A DNA stretch of 41,671 nt from assembly GCF_963678635.1 (NCBI RefSeq), contig NC_087063.1, positions 18,046,143-18,087,813 of the forward strand, in the 5' to 3' direction. The position numbers and the translations under genes are program-made. Origin of the DNA: Symsagittifera roscoffensis. Taxonomy: Eukaryota; Xenacoelomorpha; Acoela; Convolutidae. The notes below the pieces were generated by a model. It was not told the origin of the DNA. It did not search any database and worked only from the letters and a program-made list of their open reading frames with translations. This document shows, in pieces, positions 32,369 through 41,671 of the stretch. The stretch's first letter is position 1; every line of letters starts with the position of its first letter.

Positions 32369-33321
32369 TTGGATGAAAAATTTGTAGTCACATCGATTGA
32401 AAGCTTTCATAAAGCTCTCGACTGTTTACACAGTCGACTGAGTGATCACGATAGACTCGACTGGAACGAAAACGTTCTAGAATATTCTAGAATTGATCAA
32501 AATGTATCAAATCAGAACATGTCATCCAACAGTTGCCATGGCAACCAAAACGATTTAAAATGGACAAGGCACGACCGGAACGAAAGAAAAACGAATTCGC
32601 GTTCGCTGCAACGAGAAATGTGCAAAAATTCAAAAATCAACTCAAAAATCAGTTTATCTCAAAAGTGTCAGCAAATACAGTCGGTTGAATCACTTAAATT
32701 GAAAAAAATTTTAGCAAATTGCGAGAATACAGAAATGAACCCAGTAGAAACATCGAAGATTGGAAAAGGAAAGAAGATGGTCAGGATACAGGATCGGAAT
32801 GATACTTTGAAGGAAGAGGTAACAGAAACGGCATTTCAAAGAACCAGGACGATACAGCGGACCCCAAATAGATCAGATTCAGAAGATTCGGACAAAGAAG
32901 TATTACCACAGGTGGAATGGAATTCAATGAATAGACAAATCTGGACAAACACTGAAAACAACGGTCAGTCAGCATCAACTGCTGAAACAGCTCAACCATC
33001 GATAGTCTCGTTTTGGGAACTCATGGGATCGGAGAAAAGTGATGATCGCAGATCAGTAATAGAACTAGAAGCTAATTCGTTAATGCAAAGCCCGAAATCA
33101 CCGAGGCAGAATGCATCAGGAGAGGAAACGAAAACAGGACAAATCATTGAAGTGGATTTAACTGTAGACAGCATTGACGATAGGGACGGTTCCGAGGTTA
33201 GCGTGGTCACGCCGCAACAGACAAAAAGGGTTAGCCACAGATCCAGGAAACACGAGCATCAAATGGCGAGAATGGCCCATTATCACTCACAAAATTATTT
33301 GATAAAAGTCTACTGGCGGAA
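32369..33321 (+). CDS. Long spacer of pol between RNase H and integrase
   Basis: Hydrophilic, low-complexity coding sequence (about 310 residues) rich in Ser, Asn, Glu, Lys and Arg, with no recognisable domain. A frameshift near 33310 joins it to the integrase frame. Such spacers are known in some gypsy families. Confidence 0.55.
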
Positions 33322-35115
33322 TTGGTATCAGAAGATACTTGGATGGATCGGCTCAGGCGAGCGGTGGAGAGGAATGAGAGACAAGGATTCGAGATGATGG
33401 GTCCCTACACCAACCCGCTATGGCATCAAATGTCTGTAGTGGATGACTGCCTCCTAGTGGATAATCGCTTAGCAGTACCAGAGAAGTTGAGACAAGCTGT
33501 GCTTCGGCGACTTCACCAAGGACATCCAGGACAAGAAGCAATGCTAGAAGTTTCCAACTACCTATTGTGGCCACATATGCATAAAGACCTAGTTAACATG
33601 GCCGAAGAGTGTAGGAGTTGCACTCGTTACGATAAAGAACATTTGGAAAGATCGGCGCTAACAGCTTCGCAGTTGAAGAGACGCATTGACCAATCGAGGG
33701 ACAATGTCAAAATTATCCGAAAAGGTCAAAATAGTCGGGACGTCAGCCCACTATTTTTGCGTAATACTGCGGCAGCTAAAGAAAGGGCCAGAGCAAAAGA
33801 ACTGAAGCAGCTACTAGAGGCCAATGCGCGTTGGAATGCCACGCGTAGGGACATTTCAGACAGCGAGTTACGAAGAGTCGTAGACGAGACCAGCACGATA
33901 AATCCAGAACTGAGAAAGGAGCTATTATACTCATGGGAGCGAGGATTTATTGAGGATAAACAGCCTACAGTGACTGAAAATTTGTCGGGTAGCTTCCTTC
34001 GCAAACACGCACAGAGAAAAATTGGAAAAGCACTAACAATACCTCTAAAACGGAAAGTTGTATCGGAGACACCATCGACAATAAAAACGGCTGCTGGTGC
34101 AAATTATCGGAAGAGCGACATAGCGAGATCAAAACTGCCTGTACAGTCCAGAATAGAAGGTTCGGAGAAAAAGAGAAGTCCAACAGGGGAAGAACCAAGG
34201 AGTAAACAACAAAAAACAGTAACACAGGATGAAGACGGTGACAGTGAGTCGGCCGAAGAACATGACGTAAAAGATCAGGGGCCAAGAGACCAGGATATAG
34301 AAGATAGTTGGATGGTGGACAAGTTTCAAAATTCGCCTAGCATAGTAACGTCGAAAGATAAAAAGACGGGCGGGGGCATTAACCTAGGAGGGAAAAGCAA
34401 TAAGCCAAACCGAGCGGGACCGTTCGTACATAACCCGAGAAGCTATCAGAGTAAGTCCACAACGCATAAACCGAGGAAATCAAAAGCTGCCAAAACAGCA
34501 ACAAAAGAATCTAAAAAGCGGGATACAAGCAATGAAGAAGTCTACATTGAGTCGTCTGCTCCTAAGGAAGCATCAGTGAGTAAACCCATTACTCGACAAA
34601 CCGACGAAAAAGAAATCCTGGACACATTCCAGTATAAGAACATGACAGCAAAAGAATGGGAGACACTCACAAATCAGGTTTTGACCAGAGGGGTGCAAAA
34701 AGAAGCGGAAAAATTACTAACTCAGCAAGCAGGACCAGTCGATACTTGTTCCCCACCAGGGTTTTCTGACGAATCGGACAAAGCAGAGGAGGAAACTACA
34801 GTAAGGAGGAGTAATAGGCAAACGAAGAACCAGGGGCCAAAAAGTTATGGTAGCCCAGTATCCCATTCGGTCAAACTTATTAGTTGTGAGGACGACGTCA
34901 TGGAAATAAATTTGGCAGCACTAGAGGCCTACAGAACGAGATTAGCGAATTTAAATCTCAACAACAAAGAAACAACGCCGGAAAACAACACCTTCAACCT
35001 ATTAGAGAGACACCTATTCAATCGGAAATTTGGTGCGACATCGTTGGACGATTCTGGGTCGTGGAATGCTGCGAGAAACAAAGCGGAAGTAAAGAAAAAT
35101 AACAAAGGAAACTGA
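33322..35115 (+). CDS. Integrase zinc domain fused to a long C-terminal tail; catalytic core missing
   Basis: A 597-codon frame. Residues about 20-105 contain the H2C2 zinc-binding domain (RRLHQGHPGQEAML ... ECRSCTRY). Normally a catalytic core with the D,D-35-E triad would follow; here the frame goes straight from CTRYDKEHLER into a basic and acidic, low-complexity tail of about 480 residues with bipartite-like nuclear signals (KKRSPTGEEPRSKQQK) and a conserved-looking end (RRSNRQTKNQGPKSYGSPVS). I found no VDxxT, DNGxxF or Glu motif. The open frame across the join implies a clean internal deletion or an alternative exon-like form. Confidence 0.75.
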   Translation: MVSEDTWMDRLRRAVERNERQGFEMMGPYTNPLWHQMSVVDDCLLVDNRLAVPEKLRQAVLRRLHQGHPGQEAMLEVSNYLLWPHMHKDLVNMAEECRSCTRYDKEHLERSALTASQLKRRIDQSRDNVKIIRKGQNSRDVSPLFLRNTAAAKERARAKELKQLLEANARWNATRRDISDSELRRVVDETSTINPELRKELLYSWERGFIEDKQPTVTENLSGSFLRKHAQRKIGKALTIPLKRKVVSETPSTIKTAAGANYRKSDIARSKLPVQSRIEGSEKKRSPTGEEPRSKQQKTVTQDEDGDSESAEEHDVKDQGPRDQDIEDSWMVDKFQNSPSIVTSKDKKTGGGINLGGKSNKPNRAGPFVHNPRSYQSKSTTHKPRKSKAAKTATKESKKRDTSNEEVYIESSAPKEASVSKPITRQTDEKEILDTFQYKNMTAKEWETLTNQVLTRGVQKEAEKLLTQQAGPVDTCSPPGFSDESDKAEEETTVRRSNRQTKNQGPKSYGSPVSHSVKLISCEDDVMEINLAALEAYRTRLANLNLNNKETTPENNTFNLLERHLFNRKFGATSLDDSGSWNAARNKAEVKKNNKGN

Positions 35116-35206
35116 GTCAAACTCTAAACAATTTAGTAAACTGAGATACAAACTCATATATTGATTATAAAATTTTATAAGGTATTATATAAAATTTTGT
35201 TGTCCT

Positions 35207-35214
35207 CAGGGGAA
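35207..35214 (+). promoter_or_regulatory. Polypurine tract
   Basis: CAGGGGAA sits directly before the 3' LTR, the expected place for the plus-strand primer. It is short but purine-rich except for its first base. Confidence 0.65.
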
Positions 35215-35818
35215 TGTGGTACTGCGTAGTACTGTTGCCACAGTAACCTTGGAGAATAAGTGGTATTAATATTCTGTTATGTATTGTTATTATTATTCAA
35301 GGCCATTTATGCAGGCCGAACGCAACAGTCATTTGGACGGTTGCTATCTAGAGAGACTTATAAAAAGATAAACATGTTCTCTAAACAAAAACCAAGTTTC
35401 ACAAAGAGTTAAATTACAATCTATTACTCTTCTGTTTTATCACTAACTAACACCCATAGCATAGGAGTATCACACTTAGGTAGCTATTTTAGCTTTTACT
35501 GTCACTCATTTGTGCAGATTTCACCTAATTCACTCACCCTCAGCAAAAACTCAAAAAATGCCAGAAACTTAGATTTTGACTTTGGTTTTGATCTTTTTTT
35601 ATGCATCAGTGTGGTCGGAACTGCTGTCCTATTTGCTCAGCAACCGGCAACTTATTTCTAAAATTTAATTTGGAAAACAAATTCAATAACATTCCAGAAG
35701 CACAAAATGTTTCAAAAATATAATAATTCATCCTAGGTTGTTTGCGTTCAGCGGGAAGCCTAAGCTGCGAGCTTCAGAGAAAAAAATCTGCGAAAGCTGA
35801 AAATAATACAAAAACCCA
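35215..35818 (+). repeat. 3' LTR of the second gypsy element
   Basis: Nine substitutions against the 5' LTR. TATAAAAA at 35359-35366. Ends in CCCA, followed by GATTTTCAGC, which does not repeat the left flank. Confidence 0.95.
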
Positions 35819-37540
35819 GATTTTCAGCTACAAATTAAAATTTATTTGTTTTTGTCCTGTTGCTGCTAGCGTACTTCTTATCAAAGTACAGTTATTCGGC
35901 ATTGAATGGTTATTATCTAGATCTGATGTGTTTGACAGAAAACGAAGACTCGCAGAAGAACTAAGACAGATAAGATAAGCTTTGTTTGTACCGACTTTCA
36001 AAGAAAACGGAAAATTTATGCTTAGGGTGGTTTTTTAAATCAGTCAATTTTCGATTATCGAAATAATAGTTCTTATTTATTTAGATATACCTTATTGAAA
36101 AGTTTGATAGCCTGAAATCAAATGTGAAGAGATATGTTTAACCCGGATCAGTTTTGTAAAGTTATCGAAGGTTGAAAATTGCTAATTTAGCCAGGCTCTG
36201 GACTAATTCATGAGCGCTTTGAAAACTTTTATTCCGATTTTTGAAGAAAGTAAGGAATGGATATGCTCGGGGTGGTTTTTCTTATTCAGACCATTTCCCA
36301 AAATAATTCACTTGTAGGTTCGATCCTTCGCAGACCCAGAACGGGCGCGCTAACCACTAGACTAATCTGACCTAAAGCAATTGCTCAGTAATATACTAAT
36401 GTTGTGATATTTTGATGCTGAATCATTTCGCACCAACAAGTTTTTCAAATCCAATTGAGGAAAATTAATTGGTCTTATTAGTTCCGTACACGATTCTCAA
36501 TATTCAGCTTAAAATTCATAGTCTGTCAGTATTTCATTAACCAAAAATTTTTCGAGACCAGTTTATGGACATTCGAAACGTTCAGGGATTTGCCCTGATA
36601 CGAGCCGTCTTGTATTTCTAATGTTGAAAGCGTAACATCAGTTATATAGGCGTGGCGAGTTATACAAGAAAATTGTTCTAAATTGAATTGAGGCTAGCTA
36701 ACCGGTTGCATTAATTTCGTACGACTCAAAATTTCACAATTGATCTTTGATATTGTCCAAGATTTATTTTTCTTTGATTTTGTTTTTCATTATTCTGTTT
36801 TCGCAAAAACTATTTCATATGAATTAAGGGCAGTCGGAACCTTTAGGGCCTTGTTTTTTTGCGAGTAGTCTTGTTATTATTTTATGGCAGAATGATAATT
36901 CATTTATAGAAGAAACCTTGTCAAACAACTCTACGCAGAGGCAAATTTAGGGGGATTTGACCCCTCAACAACCAAAAGGTCCCCCTTTGGTTTTTTTATG
37001 ACATCAATTTTTTATTTCCACCGTCCTAAAATTTTTCTAAAGGCGCTTTCGGCGCCAACCTATACTAATTTCGAAGATGAGCGCGCGCCGAAAATTCGCA
37101 ATTTTCTATTGAAAATTTTCCAAAATTGCCCAAAATTGCTTTTTGACCTGTTTTTTGGTTGTAATTTTGCCCCCCCCCCTTTCTTCGAGGAAATCTTAGA
37201 TCAACCCCTGATTGCACACTGCGTAAAAATGCTAGTATTACAGTTTTTTTAATGTACGACGTTTATGTACGGTATCTTAGAAAAGATGGTACCAAAAATT
37301 TTTATCTGCATGTGTGTCGTACTTATTGGTGAATTTATTAGTTCTGGCAGTGAGCAGTACTACTCCGATTAATCCAAATACTTCGGCTGCACAATATTTG
37401 CCGGAAAATGGGGCTTAGTTTTCATTTTTGCGTGAAAGAGACGCAAACAACTGAAAAACAGAAACTTTTCTGTGCAACTGGCCTTCAAAATGCTACACAA
37501 TTTGTGCCAAGTGGGCAGAATAAGTCTTATCAGATATGAG
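35819..37540. other. Old repetitive DNA with no gene; includes a repeat copy
   Basis: About 36060-36640 is one copy of a diverged repeat (AACCCGGATCAGTTTTGTAA, AATTGCTAATTTAGCC, TTTTTCGAGACCAG, GTTCAGGGATTTGCCC) that recurs at 39280-39920. A third partial version may be at 36830-36890. About 36960-37200 is a separate T-rich stretch with CCCCC runs. Short open frames here (for example to 35978) are not convincing. Confidence 0.4.
36312..36372 (-). other. tRNA-derived relic (SINE head or dead tRNA)
   Basis: On the minus strand TAGTCTAGTGG followed by TTAGCGCG matches an RNA polymerase III A box, and about 35 nt on GGATCGAACCT resembles a B box. The acceptor ends do not pair and the T loop is one base short, so it is not a working tRNA. 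A tRNA-derived SINE or pseudogene is likely. Confidence 0.5.
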
Positions 37541-39279
37541 AAATGTAGAATATGAACGTCTAGGCTTACCTAAGCAGCTCTTGGCCTCATTCCTGTGATA
37601 AGGGCAGAATAACCTTCACCCCGCTGAGTTCCCTCGGTTTGGGTATGGTAATAAAATTAAAGAGCTTCGGAGCCAACCTGACTTTGGTTATTTCCCGCTA
37701 TATATAGCCATCTGAGGCGGGGGGCTGTTCAGCGCAATATTCGTAAAAATGAACCCCTCGCAACTGGGCGAGCACATGTAGGTCGGTTTCAAATTACCGT
37801 TGCTGCTTGATTAATTCGGCCTGGAAACGGGTAGATTTATGGGGCTTAACTGTCAGTAAAAAAAGAATACAATCAAGAAAACAACTTGATTTAGGACGGG
37901 CACTCTTGAGGGTGACTGGTTCGCGGGTTATTAATTTTTTGGTGGAGATGTCCTACGTTGGTAACGGGTTGCATCCCACTTTAAAATTGAATTTCCGGCA
38001 CAATTTTCCCTCGTACTAAAACTAGGGTGCCTCATCGGTCCGTCGTCAATCATAATCGGACCAAGAACTTGGCAACCGTTGCAAGCTCTGCTGACAGCGC
38101 GAGCGTGGTTTTGTAGCGACGTTTATTTAAATCTCAATGATGCGACTCACTCTAGACGTCCCGAAGCATCCTGGTGAACTAGTTCGTTTTCCTGCTAATC
38201 TTGCAGGAGGGATGCATTGTTTCCGCCATGTAACGCTATTCTCCCGAAGCGATAGTGTGTTTGACTACAAAGATAAAGGGATAAGGCCTTGCGGCGGAAG
38301 GTATTACTATTTTTTCGGGATAAATCAATGAGCATGGCTTTACGGTCCTTAGATCCGTTCCCAAAAAAAGCTACATTTTTAAAATAATCGGAATCTTAAA
38401 GTAATGTCGGTTTGCACACAATATTACAATTCGAAACTCAACCAGGTGGTTTTTCGATCAGAAGATAGGTAAACATGAGTGAGTCACGCTTAGACTAGAA
38501 CAAGTTTGGCAGACTTCGTCACCCCATGCCAAAAAATAAAACACAATAAAATCGTCGATCAACCCCCCCGCCGCCCCCAAATCGGAAATAACCAAGCTAA
38601 TGTTATGAAATTCAGTGGAGCGATATAGAGATGATTCGACCCGGGCATACGAAAAATGGGACCCCTCAGTTCCTTGGGGGGGGGGGGGGTGAATGATAAC
38701 GTGATAACGGTCCCCGGAAGTGTAAATGGTCCCACCAGAACTCGGAAACTAGCGGCGTTAATGAGCTCAATTTTTTTTACGTTGTAGGCCTAGCTGAGGT
38801 AGGCTTAAGTTTGGAACTCCAGAAACCTAGGACTCCCAATTCCAGTCTTATGCTCTAAGTAAACAAATCCACCCCTACTTTCCGGAAGTCGTTTCTCGGT
38901 TTCCAACGAACACGGGGAGCTGAAACTTGGAGGAATGATAGGTAATGGCAAAATACACCTTGTCAATGTTTTCAGAAAAGATGATCTGTGAGTTTTAAAA
39001 AAGCGAATATAAATTTATGACGCAACCATTGTTACCACTTGTAACAATGGTTACTTGAAAAATATTGTTTATTCGCCAAAATTGATCTTTCCGAGATAGC
39101 AATATTAAAGAGAAGTCCCTCGTAATATTTTTTCAAACTCACAATGTTATTCCATCTTTACAAAATGTGACGGAGAATGGGTGCTAGGGTTGTTTTTTTT
39201 CTCAAGGCAAAATTCGCCTTTTTAACTTTCGACTTTTCAAATTTTGAAAAACTTCTACAAAACTTCAAAACTCATTCGA
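37541..39279. other. GC-richer unique-looking region, no gene supported
   Basis: Composition rises against the surroundings at about 37560-38760. It contains a G14 run (38676-38689) and several short C or G runs. Open frames at 37807-38019 and 38137-38331 have no recognisable content. CTTTGGTTATTTCC near 37683 and GGAAATAACCAAG near 38584 are inverted to each other, which may mark the ends of an old insertion. Confidence 0.35.
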
Positions 39280-39920
39280 AAAGCATTGTTGTCATGACCT
39301 TTTAATTTGAAAGACATTTTACCTTTAATCAGTTTTTGTAAAGCTATGGGGGGTTAAGGATTGCCAGTTTGGCCAATATGAGTCAATTAACGCGCGATAT
39401 TTTTTGACTTTTAATGAGTAAACAGAGCTGTAATCCGTTTAAGGAATCGCCCAAAACAAATTGAGGCACGTTAATTGGCTTATTGAATACATTTCTATAT
39501 GCGAAATCTATCAGTTTGCCCTTTACATAGCGCGTGGGAAGATGGTTTTTAAGTAAAATTTGCAATTTTTTGTTCCGACCTCCAATAGGGGTGGTTTTTC
39601 TACATTTCAGACCAGTTTTTAAAAAAAGTGTAAGAAATATAAATCGAACCAGGAGTTTTGGATTGTCAAGCAAGTGTTCTTGACACTAGCTTAAATGCGG
39701 TTGGAATTGGTCGATTGGTAGTTAATATTTTTGATGCGCAAATTATCTGCGAATTTTCCCACCCTCATTATAGCTCCAAACTGAATTAAGTCAAGATAAT
39801 TGGTCAAGTGGCAGTCCAAAATTTACAATTATAGAAAATTTTGCTAAATAAAAATTTCTCGAGACCACTCAAGGGCTAGTCAGAACATTCAGGGCTTACG
39901 AGCAGTCTTGTTTTTATAAA
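39280..39920. repeat. Second diverged copy of the 36060-36640 repeat family
   Basis: Matches in order and orientation: TTAATCAGTTTTTGTAAAGC, GGATTGCCAGTTTGGCCA, a TTAATTGGCTTATT block, TTTCTCGAGACCA, ACATTCAGGGCTTACGAGCAGTCTTG. Overall similarity is moderate with indels, so the family is old. Confidence 0.55.
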
Positions 39921-41671
39921 TATACAATATGCAGCATGAGAACTTCATTAAAACCTAATTGTAGTTTAAGCATGATTTGATTAGCTCGTAAAAGTATAAA
40001 GGCTGGAATTATAACATATTAAGAGTTATTAGACGATAGTTGCTAGTTTTTTTCCAAATTGTGCATGTTTTTTGTGTGGAGTCAATTGTTGTCAATGTTG
40101 CATGTCGTAAAAATATTTCCGGGGAGTAGAATCTAGTTGACGTATTCTGTGTTATGTCGCAGCTCTTCTGGTATGTATTCGTCGTATACGTTTGTTCCAA
40201 TGTATTCTGTGTTGATACGAAGCTCTTCTGGTATGTACTTGTCGTACCCGTTAGCTTCGCTGGAATAGATCAAAAACTACTTTTTAAGAAAATAACCTAA
40301 ATTTTGCAGATTATGAACGGATCAGTTGGCTGCATTTAATTTTTCTGTTCAAGATCCAATCAAAAGGTCAAAGTGTTGATGACCTCTAGAAGATAAATAC
40401 ATTGACTTAGTTATGAAATTTCTTTACAAAAAAATGTATAACTAGAGCATTTTGAGTTTTCTCATCATTATATGATTGACACTTGGGTCTGTGCTGATAT
40501 AAGTTCTCCGGAAAATTACCAATTTTCTAAAATCTGAAAACAGCCATCTCAAACTGGCCATACTATGGACAAAAAATGACGAAAACTAAATTTTATTAGA
40601 AAGTGCCAGCTTTAAATTGATGCATTGATGTTTTGAGAAACTCAGATCTATACCTTTGCCCAAAATTGGGTCCTTTTTGGCTCGATTTGATCAATCAGAG
40701 CCTGAAAAAACTATCGGGTCATTTTTAAGTAAATAATGAAATTAAGCGTTTATGCTAGATAACGTAGCAAACCAAACACCTTAAAAAAATCAAATTCAAT
40801 CGATTTAAAACTGTCTTGAAGAAAAAATGTAGCTTAAGAATCAGTTTTAACGAGTTCTAAATAAGTTGACTCTAAGCCGGTTCAAATGGAGTGTTGGGCA
40901 GTTTTTGTACGGTTATAATTTCATACAGATTATAGCAGTAATAAAGTTGGTTTCAATAGATTTGAATAGCTTTTTATCCACTTTTATGCATGTGCATTTT
41001 TTACAGAGTATTCAGATTTTCTATCAAACAAAAAAGAAAATTACAAATACAACACAGTCAAAAGAAAGTTGGAAAAAGTCAAGGAAGACAAGGAAACAAA
41101 AAAAATACTGCCTTTTTTGCGGAGAACACTTCAGTTTTTAAAATTCAAATAAAAATTGGCCCTGAAGCTCTCTGATTTTCAACAACAATTTATGATTGAC
41201 ACGTTTTTGACGAAATTATCCCAATTTGATAAGACTGGATCAATGGGTAAATTTTATATTCCGCCAGGAAACCTTAAAATAAACTCATCTTTCGAAACTC
41301 GAGGTATTTCACATTTTTTCCGTTTTTGGTTTCGTATTTCAACAGCGCATTTTGTCTAGCTTTTAGCAAAAGGAATTGAATTGAGCTTAAAAAGTGCACA
41401 TATACCCAAAGGCATACTTAAATGGAGAATGTGTACGGATGCTCTTCTGAATTTTTGAAGCTTTTTAAGACTTTTCCTGAAAAAACAACAGATAAAAAAA
41501 TCACCAAGACATAACTAAGAGACTTCATTAAGTTCATCGACCCCTGTTTATAAGTTTTGATTGATTGATGTTTGGCCTGAAAAGAAAACTTTAAAAAAAC
41601 TTTCTGCAGCAAAATTGATTTTTTGTTCCGAATTTCGATACAAAAAAGTTGGAATATTTGGGCTCGGGTGG
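39921..41671. other. AT-rich DNA, no supported feature
   Basis: No coding sequence, RNA gene or clear repeat boundary found. A short tandem echo, GTATTCTGTGTTNNNNCG with AGCTCTTCTGGTATGTA, occurs twice at about 40142-40240. Confidence 0.4.

Larger units (their letters stand above)
28784..35818 (+). mobile_element. Ty3/gypsy LTR retrotransposon, full length but defective
   Basis: 7,035 bp between the outer ends of two 604-bp LTRs. Inside are gag with zinc knuckles, an aspartic protease, reverse transcriptase, RNase H, a long spacer and an integrase zinc domain with a long C-terminal extension. The integrase DDE core is not there. No target-site duplication is visible: flanks are ACTTAG on the left and GATTTT on the right. 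LTR differences by eye number 9 of 604, so insertion is fairly recent. Frameshifts and stops in gag, RT, after RNase H and in the spacer make the copy non-functional. The order and style resemble the K02A2.6-like gypsy proteins common in invertebrate genomes. Confidence 0.92.

Noticed and set aside
28779-35823. Target-site duplication around the second gypsy element
   Set aside because: The 4-6 bases on each side of the LTRs do not match.
35742-35978. 78-codon plus-strand open frame across the 3' LTR end
   Set aside because: It starts inside the LTR and runs into flanking DNA, with no motif.
36312-36372. Functional tRNA gene
   Set aside because: The 7-bp acceptor stem does not form and the T arm is short by one base.
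38676-38689. G14 run as a telomeric or quadruplex signal
   Set aside because: It is an isolated homopolymer without repeated G-blocks; length may also be a sequencing artefact.

Overview
The window reads as AT-rich genomic DNA of an invertebrate animal. Genes have short introns (about 50-550 bp) with GT...AG borders and T-rich acceptors. There are no bacterial operons or ribosome-binding sites, and almost all recognisable coding sequence belongs to mobile elements. I cannot name the species. No ordinary host gene could be supported.

Layout. (1) 1-558 and 16768 to about 24720 are two halves of one decayed Ty3/gypsy retroelement (reverse transcriptase, RNase H, integrase, then env-like and unknown pieces), split by an insertion. 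(2) 559-16767 is the most interesting object: a 16.2-kb DNA element with perfect 25-bp terminal inverted repeats, subterminal arrays of a CATGGATTCCGGGA-like motif at both ends, and five multi-exon genes. Gene A (+) is a candidate transposase with a BRCT-like tail. Gene B (+) is a double C2HC zinc-finger protein and looks intact where I could check it. Gene C (+) is a KDM2/KDM7-type JmjC histone demethylase homologue. Gene D (-) is an unknown protein. Gene E (+) is a KMT5A(SET8)-like SET histone methyltransferase. D and E diverge from a shared region holding a long hairpin. Taking the element out together with one 2-bp AT repeat rejoins the interrupted retroelement reading frame, which fixes the boundaries independently.

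(3) 24721-28783 holds no firm gene, one possible broken coding fragment and a 26-bp minisatellite. (4) 28784-35818 is a second Ty3/gypsy element with 604-bp LTRs that differ at 9 sites by eye (about 1.5%). It has gag, protease, reverse transcriptase, RNase H and the integrase zinc domain, but the integrase catalytic core appears deleted. (5) 35819-41671 is old repetitive DNA with a tRNA-derived relic and two diverged copies of one repeat family.

Working idea (inference): the 16.2-kb element is a large cut-and-paste transposon that captured both a histone methyltransferase and a histone demethylase, plausibly to adjust chromatin at its own copies. In this copy genes A, C, D and E carry single-base frameshifts or stops, several in homopolymer runs, so decay and assembly error both need to be considered.
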